From IMG/VR virus record IMGVR_UViG_3300029258_003188, positions 1 through 61,552 of that record: a DNA stretch of 61,552 nucleotides; one strand, given 5' to 3'. Below are positions 42,017-48,535 of the stretch, piece after piece. The first letter of the stretch is position 1, and each line of letters opens with the position of its first letter. The stretch is from a virus. Made by a program: the position numbers and the translations under genes. A model generated the notes under the pieces. It worked only from the letters and a program-made list of their open reading frames with translations, was not told the origin of the DNA and ran no database searches.

Positions 42017-42799
42017 ATGGATAAAATAGCTAGAGAAAACATTTTAAAAAAAATAGCAAAAACACGATGGATAAGAGAGATTTCAAAGTTGTCTCCAAAA
42101 AATCAAAAACGATTAATTGTTAATCTAACTGGAAGATCGAGATTTTTGAAGGAGCTAGGCCGAGGAAGCGAAGGCTTTACTCAAGTGCAGGTAACTCCTA
42201 GACTTGGTTTTACTGTTAAAAAAAGATATTTTCCGCTTTCAAAATGGGTGGGTACTGTCCCAAAGAAAGAAGTCGCTTATAGAGATTTACCTATGGAATT
42301 AAAGCAGCATATAACGAAGCGTTATAAAACAAAATTTGGGGTAGTTCCATCAGAACTTAATGAATATGTAAAGGGAAGGCCATTGAAAGTTGAACAAACA
42401 TCTTTGCCAGTTATACGTTTAGGCGGGCAAGGATCATATACCCCAGCTACGTATGGTGGTCCAGATGCAAAGTTGTATGAAAGATTAACTAAAAAATTTG
42501 AAAAAACGAATATAGGTGATCTTGGCCCTCAGAATATTCTGGTCGCAGGTAAAAAGCCAAAGGTTATTGATTTTGTAAATAAGTCTATTCCTGCTTCATA
42601 CGAGCGTCTTGGAAGGGGTAGCATAAAAGGTCCAATAAGATCATTTCTACTTAATGGCCCTGCACCCCTAGTTAATAATATTTTATCAAGATGGGAAGCA
42701 ACTGGTAAATTCCCAAGAAAATTATTCTTAGAATCTATGAAGAAAAGTAAAGCATCTGGTGCTGAAGTTTTAGAAAAAACTCCAACAGGATTATTGTAG
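42017..42799 (+). CDS. Protein kinase-like fold protein
   Basis: 260 residues with leader MDKIARENILKKIAKTRW. Kinase-like marks: a glycine loop KELGRGSEGFTQVQVTPR, then a Lys in FTVKKRYF, a catalytic-loop-like NIGDLGPQNILVAGKKPKV with Asp and Asn in place, and IDFVNKS at the DFG position (Gly replaced by Val, HxD His replaced by Ile). The C-lobe is short. It may phosphorylate a virion or host protein or be a pseudokinase. The shared leader suggests it enters the virion. No ribosome site is clear. Confidence 0.6.
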   Translation: MDKIARENILKKIAKTRWIREISKLSPKNQKRLIVNLTGRSRFLKELGRGSEGFTQVQVTPRLGFTVKKRYFPLSKWVGTVPKKEVAYRDLPMELKQHITKRYKTKFGVVPSELNEYVKGRPLKVEQTSLPVIRLGGQGSYTPATYGGPDAKLYERLTKKFEKTNIGDLGPQNILVAGKKPKVIDFVNKSIPASYERLGRGSIKGPIRSFLLNGPAPLVNNILSRWEATGKFPRKLFLESMKKSKASGAEVLEKTPTGLL

Positions 42800-42836
42800 T
42801 AGGCATAACTAAACCATGGTCCTTTTTGACTCATTA

Positions 42837-42851
42837 CTAACTAAAAAATAA
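42837..42851 (+). repeat. 15-bp direct repeat, right copy
   Basis: CTAACTAAAAAATAA; the last A starts the ATG of the connector gene, restoring the TAATG coupling that would have joined J-protein and connector genes. Confidence 0.8.
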
Positions 42852-43615
42852 TGTTAGAAATTACAGATGTTGATGTCTTCCCTGACTTTGGTCACGATTA
42901 CAATATAATCAGCTGGGTGGTAGCTCCTACTACGCAGTCAATAGATAATTTCCGTCTAGACATACAAAGAGCTTACTCACCTGAGGACACATTTGTCACT
43001 ATAGGTCAAGGAACATCTGACACTATTACTTTTACTGATTCTGATGTTTATCTAAACGACAGATTCAGAAAATACTATTATAGGCTGCATGTCACCGACT
43101 TAACAACCCTAGAAGAACTAGATACAGACCCGTCTTACTCAAGCTATGAGTGGAATGCTTATTCTGCAGAAATAGCTAGGAGAGAGAACCTTCTACTAGA
43201 AACTTACATTAACTGTCCAGTTAAGTTTCTAGTCAGAAAGACTGAGGGTGAGTACTGTGATTGCTTCGATCCACTGAAACGAAGAGTTAAGACTAGCAGC
43301 TGCAGTGGATGTTATGGAACCGGCTTCCGTGGAGGTTTTTATAACCCTATTGATGGTTATATAGGATCCGTGCCTAAGACTGAAGCAATTAGAATAGTAG
43401 TTGGCTTAGAAATGACTTCCACCGATCCAGTATTTTGGACTAGTAACAGTTTGAAGCTATCACCAGATGACATTATAGTGGACACAAAGTCTAATGAAAG
43501 ATTCAGGGTGGTTAGAATAGAAACTACTTCAATGGAGGGTTACCCTCTCAGGCAAACTCTAGTTTGTCACCAAATTAAGCTTAGCGACATAGAGTACAGA
43601 ATTCCTACTACTTAA
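42851..43615 (+). CDS. Neck/connector-region protein with FN3-like N-terminus
   Basis: 254 residues. The first 100 look like a fibronectin III-type beta sandwich (YNIISWVVAPTTQSIDNFRL, YYYRLHVTD). A zinc-like motif EYCDCFDPLKRRVKTSSCSG followed by CYGTG is central, and the end is beta-rich. Position after the neck protein suggests a virion neck or tail-terminator role, not proven. Confidence 0.6.
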   Translation: MLEITDVDVFPDFGHDYNIISWVVAPTTQSIDNFRLDIQRAYSPEDTFVTIGQGTSDTITFTDSDVYLNDRFRKYYYRLHVTDLTTLEELDTDPSYSSYEWNAYSAEIARRENLLLETYINCPVKFLVRKTEGEYCDCFDPLKRRVKTSSCSGCYGTGFRGGFYNPIDGYIGSVPKTEAIRIVVGLEMTSTDPVFWTSNSLKLSPDDIIVDTKSNERFRVVRIETTSMEGYPLRQTLVCHQIKLSDIEYRIPTT

Positions 43616-43850
43616 AAGTCTTTAGTATTTCGGATGCTTTATTATAGAGGTAATCTTCTTCAGCTTTCTTGGGCAGTTTAGCTCCGTTTTCCCTAGCTTT
43701 GTTATAAGCGATAGCACTAGCGATCTCTTGAGCATGACTAGTGCTTTTAGGGTTAGTGCTACCTATACTCCCTGAACGCTTATACTTTTCCATCATCTCT
43801 TTAATGTTCTTGCTAATTGTTTTCTTTGACTTACCTTCTTGCAGTGGCAC
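43608..43850 (-). CDS. Small basic protein, C-terminal DYLYNKA motif (GTG start)
   Basis: 80 residues; AAAGGAGAA precedes the GTG. KSKKTISKNIKEMMEKYKRS and AQEIASAIAYNKARENG resemble the small phage proteins annotated as DUF6496-like; that match is from memory. The tail EEDYLYNKASEILKTF echoes the DRIYK-x-A-x-x-LL motif. Host-type promoter upstream at 43886-43914. Convergent with the connector gene, overlapping by 8 bases. Confidence 0.6.
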   Translation of the reverse strand: MPLQEGKSKKTISKNIKEMMEKYKRSGSIGSTNPKSTSHAQEIASAIAYNKARENGAKLPKKAEEDYLYNKASEILKTFK

Positions 43851-43885
43851 TTATTCTTCTCCTTTAGTATCCTATTACTATGAGT

Positions 43886-43914
43886 AGTATAACATTAACT
43901 AGTGTTTCGATCAA
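43886..43914 (-). promoter_or_regulatory. Host-type sigma-70 promoter, minus strand
   Basis: On minus: TTGATC (43914-43909), 17-base spacer, TATACT (43891-43886), 36 bases before the GTG at 43850. Confidence 0.55.
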
Positions 43915-43924
43915 TGATTTTTCT

Positions 43925-43932
43925 GGTATAAG
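43925..43932 (+). promoter_or_regulatory. GGTATAAG phage promoter candidate for KH/RNA-array operon
   Basis: TGGTATAAG, 46 bases before ATG 43978. The next plus-strand terminator is at 46297, so the predicted transcript spans three small genes, the KH gene and six structured RNAs. Confidence 0.65.
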
Positions 43933-43977
43933 CAATTTGTCTTCTCAAGGATTTTTATAGTGAAAGGAGAAAGGTAG

Positions 43978-44310
43978 ATGTCAGATGATTTAAAGAGGTA
44001 TGCCGGGGGTTGTATTATTCGCATGATAAAAGACGGAAAATCTCCAGATGAGATTGATCCAGATGAGATTAACAAGATTCTCAAAGGTAAATTTTCTAAA
44101 ACTATTGCCGATCATGAAATCGCAGAAATTGTAGCTGATATAGCATCTAGGTCTGAATCCAGTCATAAACCGAAACAAGTAAGTGGAGGAGGAAGTAAAG
44201 TAAGCCCAATTGAAAAGTTGGCTAAGTACCTTAAAGATAAAGGGTATGATGCCGTTATTGTATATAGTAGCGGAAAGGCTAATTTTTGGGTTAAACCTAA
44301 CAAGGACTAG
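43978..44310 (+). CDS. Hypothetical protein, first gene of KH/RNA operon
   Basis: 110 residues; AAAGGAGAAAGGTAG upstream. Helical N-terminal half with IDPDEIDPDEI-like repeat spacing (SPDEIDPDEINKILKG), a Gly/Ser linker and a beta end (YDAVIVYSSGKANFWVK). Not recognised. As leader of the operon it may be part of the RNA-protein system. Confidence 0.55.
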   Translation: MSDDLKRYAGGCIIRMIKDGKSPDEIDPDEINKILKGKFSKTIADHEIAEIVADIASRSESSHKPKQVSGGGSKVSPIEKLAKYLKDKGYDAVIVYSSGKANFWVKPNKD

Positions 44311-44313
44311 ATA

Positions 44314-44709
44314 ATGTTTGATGACCCAAAGGCTGTCTTAGAAATAAGTAAAGACAGTGTCAATATCTACAAGGGCACTGAAGGTACCATCGTAGGAAAT
44401 AGTTCCATTCTTTTTCTAGACAAGCGAGAAGCTAAAATTAAAGGTAAGCTAGTAAAGCTCTCGGAAAATGATTATCAATACCTAGTTAACAATCGACTAG
44501 ACGATGAGGAACTAGAACTAACTAAGATAATCAAAAGGATAGAAACAGTGTGGAACAGAGTAGGAGACTTAATCAAAGTCCCTACGAGCGCAAGGCAGCT
44601 AGTTCCTGTGTTAGAAAGGCACGGTTTACTAGCTAATACTAAAACCTCAGGAAATGAGGCATTTGTAGGATATGAGAAAGTAGTGAAATTTCTTAGAATG
44701 AACGAGTGA
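44314..44709 (+). CDS. Hypothetical protein of KH/RNA operon
   Basis: 131 residues starting 3 bases after the previous stop. The N-terminus is beta-rich (SKDSVNIYKGTEGTIVGN), the C-terminus helical (SARQLVPVLERHGLLANTKT). Not recognised. Confidence 0.55.
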   Translation: MFDDPKAVLEISKDSVNIYKGTEGTIVGNSSILFLDKREAKIKGKLVKLSENDYQYLVNNRLDDEELELTKIIKRIETVWNRVGDLIKVPTSARQLVPVLERHGLLANTKTSGNEAFVGYEKVVKFLRMNE

Positions 44710-44718
44710 GGTAAGCAT

Positions 44719-44928
44719 ATGATCAAATTGTACCTCGGTTTCTTAGAGGGTCAGGACGGTTATGGGTACCCGCACATAATTGTGTATGATCATAAAGCTG
44801 ATGAGTCATACAACTATGTCGGGAAAACGTTACCATTTGCAGATGTATTCAGGGCGATGCTCGCTAGGGAAGAAGAAGACATGAGAGGATTCCTAGCAAG
44901 ACTAATCGAGGAGGAAAGGAAAAGATGA
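44719..44928 (+). CDS. Small hypothetical protein of KH/RNA operon
   Basis: 69 residues. KLYLGFLEGQDGYGYPHIIV suggests a short beta domain; the tail is Glu/Arg-rich. GAGGTAAG precedes the ATG. Overlaps the KH gene by 4 bases, so translation is coupled. Confidence 0.5.
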   Translation: MIKLYLGFLEGQDGYGYPHIIVYDHKADESYNYVGKTLPFADVFRAMLAREEEDMRGFLARLIEEERKR

Positions 44929-45188
44929 AAGAATGGTTAACAAACACGGTTAAGCAGTTAGTAGGTGAAGAAAATGCTAAGCTAGTGGTAGTTGAAGAGT
45001 TAGAAGGGAAGGAAATGTCAGTTATATTTGTCAGGGGACCTAGGGAAGTCCTAGGAATCGTTATTGGCAAAGGAGGCAGAACAGCTGGAGCCATCAGAAC
45101 TATTCTTAATATTGCCTCTAGGCAGAGCGGTAAAAGATATATGCTAAATATTAGCCATAACACGGATACTAACGTTAAGGAAGAGTAA
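44925..45188 (+). CDS. KH-domain RNA-binding protein (KhpA-like)
   Basis: 87 residues, the size of bacterial KhpA. The KH signature is EVLGIVIGKGGRTAGAIRTI with the GKGG loop, preceded by strands (AKLVVVEELEGKEMSVIFV) and followed by QSGKRYMLNI. Bacterial KhpA proteins bind RNA broadly, often with KhpB. The stop codon is only 5 bases before the first structured RNA of the array, so protein and RNAs share a transcript. GAGGAAAGG precedes the start. Confidence 0.9.
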   Translation: MKEWLTNTVKQLVGEENAKLVVVEELEGKEMSVIFVRGPREVLGIVIGKGGRTAGAIRTILNIASRQSGKRYMLNISHNTDTNVKEE

Positions 45189-45193
45189 TCCAC

Positions 45194-45358
45194 CAAAGCT
45201 TGCAGAAAGCTAGTTTATCCCTAGCAGATCTAAGAAAGTAGAAGGTGTAATGATGCTTCTTTTCTGGGACCTGCCCTGGCGGCTAACGGGCCAACCGGCT
45301 CCGCGCCGCCGCCAGGCGCTGAGCCCAGAAAACGCACATTAATCAGTTAGAAGCTTTG
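45194..45358 (+). ncRNA. Tandem structured RNA, unit 1
   Basis: 165 bases. P1 CAAAGCTT/AAGCTTTG (45194-45201 with 45351-45358). P2 GCTAG/CTAGC (45209-45213, 45221-45225), followed by A-rich CAGATCTAAGAAAG. Long stem: TAATG.TGC with GCA.CATTA, TTTTCTGGG with CCCAGAAAA, CCTGGCGGC with GCCGCCAGG. Before the closing strand: CAGTTAG. Confidence 0.75.
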
Positions 45359-45396
45359 CAACTTAGCGTTTAGTTGGTTATATTCTAATTATTTAT

Positions 45397-45598
45397 CAAA
45401 GCTTGCAATAAGCTTACGAATAGTAAGCAGAAATAAGAAAAACCAACATATAACTGATGAGCAAACCGTTCAAACCAGGTTAGACTTCACCTCGGGAACT
45501 CAGTCGGAGATGTCCTTAAGAACATCTCCAGACGGGAGTTCCTCGTGAAGAACCACCTGGTGAACGCCTTTGCCCACAGCTATTAGTAAGAAGCTTTG
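45397..45598 (+). ncRNA. Tandem structured RNA, unit 2
   Basis: 202 bases. P1 CAAAGCTT/AAGCTTTG (45397-45404, 45591-45598). P2 GCTTAC/GTAAGC. A-rich CAGAAATAAGAAAAA. Long rod: GCAAA.CGTTCA/TGAACG.TTTGC, ACCAGGT/ACCTGGT, CTTCAC/GTGAAG, GGAACTC/GAGTTCC, GGAGATGT/ACATCTCC. Closing motif AGTAAG. Confidence 0.78.
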
Positions 45599-45621
45599 AT
45601 TCACAATGTAATTTATAATTA

Positions 45622-45774
45622 CTATAAAAGCTTGCGTAATCCAGTTCAGAAATGGACAGAAGTAAATAAAACTCGAGTAAGAAGACCATAGTTATATACG
45701 CCAAAGGACAGTTTTACAACGTCCAACGGCGTATAAACTAATGTTCTTCTTAGTTCAGATAGAAGCTTTTATAG
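45622..45774 (+). ncRNA. Tandem structured RNA, unit 3
   Basis: 153 bases. P1 is 12 bp: CTATAAAAGCTT/AAGCTTTTATAG (45622-45633, 45763-45774). P2 TCCA/TGGA. A-rich CAGAAGTAAATAAAA. Rod: AAGAAGA/TCTTCTT, TAGT/ACTA, TATACGCC/GGCGTATA, GGAC/GTCC. Closing motif CAGATAG. Confidence 0.78.
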
Positions 45775-45782
45775 GGTAGATA

Positions 45783-46003
45783 AAATAAAGCTTGCAAAAA
45801 GCCAGAAATACTGGCAGAAAAGAAACAAATAGGCAAGAGGTGCCTAAACACTAGATGACCTGACGACGTCAGCTGGCGAGGCTCCCTACTCAGATTTTTA
45901 GTCCAGGGACAAATCCTCTGGACATAAAAACAGAGACTAGAGCCTACGCCCTGCTGACCCGCAGCTCATCTGAGCCACCTCAACCCAGATAGAAGCTTTA
46001 TTT
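45783..46003 (+). ncRNA. Tandem structured RNA, unit 4
   Basis: 221 bases. P1 AAATAAAGCTT/AAGCTTTATTT (45783-45793, 45993-46003). P2 GCCAG/CTGGC. A-rich CAGAAAAGAAACAAA. Branched payload: AGGCA/TGCCT hairpin, GTCAGC/GCTGAC, GGCTC/GAGCC and GTCCAGGGA/TCCTCTGGAC. Closing motif CAGATAG. Confidence 0.75.
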
Positions 46004-46016
46004 CTAAAGACATCAC

Positions 46017-46147
46017 TTCATAGCTTGCATTTACTTAGATTACTAAGTGAAAAGAAAGTACTACACGATAGCAGGAAGGCAGGCAAGGAGAGACACTGTT
46101 CACCTCCCTTACCTGCCTTCCAGATATGCCTAGATAGAAGCTATGAA
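46017..46147 (+). ncRNA. Tandem structured RNA, unit 5
   Basis: 131 bases. P1 TTCATAGCTT/AAGCTATGAA (46017-46026, 46138-46147), differing from units 1-4 on both strands. P2 ACTTAG/CTAAGT. A-rich GAAAAGAAAG. Rod with a perfect 10-bp GGAAGGCAGG/CCTGCCTTCC. Closing motif TAGATAG. Confidence 0.78.
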
Positions 46148-46155
46148 TCACTGTT

Positions 46156-46295
46156 TAAATGGTTTGCTTTTTCCTAGAAAACTAGGGGGTGTAAAACAAA
46201 CAGCTACACTTGAAATGATGAAGCCCAACCCTTGCACCGACGCCGGTTACAGGGTTGGGCTACAATTCCATTTCAAAACAGATAGAAACCATTTA
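46156..46295 (+). ncRNA. Tandem structured RNA, unit 6
   Basis: 140 bases. P1 TAAATGGTTT/AAACCATTTA (46156-46165, 46286-46295); both strands changed together. P2 CCTAG/CTAGG. An extra hairpin GTGTA/TACAC, then TTGAAATG/CATTTCAA and AGCCCAACCCT/AGGGTTGGGCT. Closing motif CAGATAG. Confidence 0.8.
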
Positions 46296-46296
46296 G

Positions 46297-46324
46297 GAGG
46301 GTAGTACATATACCCTCTTTTTTT
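46297..46324 (+). terminator. Terminator of the RNA array
   Basis: GAGGGTA (46297-46303) with TACCCTC (46311-46317) and seven Ts. It directly follows unit 6. Confidence 0.9.
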
Positions 46325-46351
46325 GACAAATTTTACACTTTATTGTAATCT
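46323..46351 (+). promoter_or_regulatory. Host-type sigma-70 promoter; possible leaderless mRNA
   Basis: TTGACA (46323-46328), 17-base spacer, TAATCT (46346-46351). The ATG at 46358 is where transcription should begin and has no ribosome site. Confidence 0.6.
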
Positions 46352-46357
46352 TTTAAT

Positions 46358-46807
46358 ATGGATCCAGACAATATAGCTGCAGACTCTGTCAAGGACAGAA
46401 TTCTGCACAAGGTGGCAGAACAACTTTTAGTAGAGCTAAAACATCAGCTATACTTGACTAATCTCAATAATAAGGATAAAATATATGAATCCTTTTCCGT
46501 CGATGTCAATAGCCCCGCTGGGAAAATAAACGTTAGTAGCAGCTTCAAACCTGTTAAGTACTTAAATTCTGGTACAAAGCCTCATACTCTGATGGCATTA
46601 ATTGGCAGGACAGTACCAATAAAAACACCCGCTGGTGTGCTTTTTAGAACAGTAACCTGGGAACAAATAATAACTGGAAAATGGTTCCACTCAGGGATAA
46701 AAGGAAAGCATTTTATAGATGTAGCCATAGAAAACACTAAGAAGGATGTTCCTAGAATTATAAAAGAAGAGATGAGGAGATTCAATGAAGAAACTTCCGC
46801 AAGATGA
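46358..46807 (+). CDS. HK97 gp10-like head-tail connector protein
   Basis: 149 residues. KPVKYLNSGTKPHTLMALIG and WFHSGIKGKHFIDVAIENTK match the HK97 gp10/tail-completion family (NxGTxPH and HPGxKGxxF patterns). It places neck/tail assembly genes after the RNA array. The predicted promoter would make the mRNA leaderless. Confidence 0.78.
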   Translation: MDPDNIAADSVKDRILHKVAEQLLVELKHQLYLTNLNNKDKIYESFSVDVNSPAGKINVSSSFKPVKYLNSGTKPHTLMALIGRTVPIKTPAGVLFRTVTWEQIITGKWFHSGIKGKHFIDVAIENTKKDVPRIIKEEMRRFNEETSAR

Positions 46808-46883
46808 GATAACCATCGCTAAAAAACTAAAAAATCTAGTCAAGAAGAAACTCAAAAGCTTGAAAGATCAAGAAAAAGATTAA
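46785..46883 (+). CDS. 32-residue Lys-rich peptide
   Basis: MKKLPQDEITIAKKLKNLVK plus a Lys-rich end. Starts inside the end of the connector gene and its stop TAA overlaps the helicase ATG (TAAATG), so it may couple translation of the two. No clear ribosome site. Confidence 0.4.
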   Translation: MKKLPQDEITIAKKLKNLVKKKLKSLKDQEKD

Positions 46884-48530
46884 ATGATAGAATTAAGTTA
46901 CTGCTTTGATAAAGGCAGGTGGATCATAGCTATTTTTGGGTATGATCCTAAAACGGTGAAGTTTATCAAGGATAATTTCTATCCGGCTTTATTCAAAAAA
47001 GAATACAAATGTTGGTATATTCCCTTCAATATAGATAACTACAAGAAATTATTTAAGAAATTTGGCAATAGCTTGCATATAGATGAACTTTTAATTGAGA
47101 AGGTTAGGCAAGAGAACTCAAAGATTAAGCTCCACGACAAAGAGCAGGTTGAAATAGATGTGCCTGGGTTTGACTTGTGGCCTTTCCAAACTGTAGGTGT
47201 TAAATTCCTACTAGACTCAGGCGGGAGGGCTATACTAGCTGCAGATATGGGTAGCGGAAAGAGTATCCAGACTTTAGCTTATATGTCTATAACTAAACCT
47301 TTTCGAACTCTGATAGTCTGCCCCTCGTCAGTGAAATTCAACTGGAAGCGGGAAATAAATAGGTGGCTGAAAGAACAACCGGTCATAGTCGAAGCTTCTT
47401 CACCAAAAACTGTGAAGGAAGCTAAAGCTGTGCTCAACCACGGCGGTATAATCATAGTAAATTATGAGTCTGTCAAGAAACTAGACACAGGAAGAGTGGA
47501 ACTTCTAGTTTTAGATGAACATCACTTAGTCAAAACTAGGACTGCCAGCAGAACTATAGAAGTTGGCAAAGTAGCAAAGAAAGCGGACCACATAATCTGT
47601 TTGTCGGGTACTCCTATGCCTAATCGCCCAAACGAGTTATTTGGAGTATTAAAAATGATAGATGGGGCTAACTGGTTCAGCTTCGTCAATTATGCTACTA
47701 AGTATTGTGCTGGTCATTATCAATACTTTTATAGAAAGAAGGTATTCAGGTCTGATGGGGCATCTAATCTAGAGGAATTAAAAGAGAAGCTTAAGCCTTA
47801 TATGATTCGCTTCGAGAAAAAGGATGTGCTTAAAGATCTTCCGGAGCTGAGGAGAGATAATCTAGAAGTGCAGCTTGATAACTATGATGACTACAAAGAG
47901 GAAGAAGAGGCTCTAGTTGCTGAAATAAAGAACAGCAAAGACTCTATTTCCAGCATGATCAATCAAGTGAAATCAGATGAAACCATACCTCTACTAGTTA
48001 AAATAGACAGATTACAAGAACTTACAGCTAATCTTAAGGTTAGCCCAGTGTGTAAATGGACTAAAGATTTCTTATCTATATCTGATAATAAACTAGTTAT
48101 CTTTGCTAGGCATATAAGCGTAGTAAACTCTCTCAGAGATGAACTGTCTAAATTTACTCAGGTAGAGGCAATCACAGGAGAAACGCCTGTTCCTGAGAGA
48201 GAGAATCTAATTAACGACTTTATGGCTGATCCTGAGCTTAGGGTTCTAGTGTTATCTAGAGTAGGGACACTCGGGATCAACTTAACTAACGCTTCAACGG
48301 CTGTGTTTATGGAAAGAGATTGGTCTTTAGCTAACGAGGAGCAAGCCGAAGCCAGACTACATCGTCCGGGGCAAGAAAATCCTGTCATGATTTGGTATGC
48401 TTTTGCCCCTGGGACTATAGATGTCAATTTTGCAAACTTGCTCGAAGAAAAGAAGCATGTAATAAACAAAGTTATGAATAGAAACCAATTTTATAGTTTG
48501 CTGGTAACAAGCTTGATTGAAAGGAGTTAA
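46884..48530 (+). CDS. SNF2-family helicase/ATPase with HARP-like N-terminus
   Basis: 548 residues. N-terminal 60 residues (FGYDPKTVKFIKDNFYPALF, CWYIPFN) look like the HARP domain of annealing helicases. Motif I ADMGSGKS, II VLDEHH, III LSGTPMPNRPNELF, V GTLGINLTNAS, VI EARLHRPGQ. Such ATPases reanneal or remodel DNA; a role at replication forks or in helping transcription is possible since the sigma gene follows 5 bases later. Confidence 0.9.
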   Translation: MIELSYCFDKGRWIIAIFGYDPKTVKFIKDNFYPALFKKEYKCWYIPFNIDNYKKLFKKFGNSLHIDELLIEKVRQENSKIKLHDKEQVEIDVPGFDLWPFQTVGVKFLLDSGGRAILAADMGSGKSIQTLAYMSITKPFRTLIVCPSSVKFNWKREINRWLKEQPVIVEASSPKTVKEAKAVLNHGGIIIVNYESVKKLDTGRVELLVLDEHHLVKTRTASRTIEVGKVAKKADHIICLSGTPMPNRPNELFGVLKMIDGANWFSFVNYATKYCAGHYQYFYRKKVFRSDGASNLEELKEKLKPYMIRFEKKDVLKDLPELRRDNLEVQLDNYDDYKEEEEALVAEIKNSKDSISSMINQVKSDETIPLLVKIDRLQELTANLKVSPVCKWTKDFLSISDNKLVIFARHISVVNSLRDELSKFTQVEAITGETPVPERENLINDFMADPELRVLVLSRVGTLGINLTNASTAVFMERDWSLANEEQAEARLHRPGQENPVMIWYAFAPGTIDVNFANLLEEKKHVINKVMNRNQFYSLLVTSLIERS

Positions 48531-48535
48531 ACAAC

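Noticed and set aside
42017-42799. Aminoglycoside phosphotransferase assignment for the kinase-like protein
   Set aside because: The Brenner-type motif is altered and the short C-lobe and virion-type leader do not support an antibiotic kinase.
44864-45196. Minus-strand frame of 110 codons opposite the KH gene
   Set aside because: Shadow of the KH and upstream genes; no ribosome site and the KH protein is clear.
45516-45704. Minus-strand frame in the RNA array
   Set aside because: Crosses the borders of units 2 and 3, no ribosome site, and covers both arms of strong stems.
45194-46295. CRISPR array or hammerhead ribozymes in the repeated RNA region
   Set aside because: Units are not identical short repeats with spacers, and no cas genes are present. 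CTGATGA occurs once in unit 2 without the matching GAAA and cleavage-site stems.
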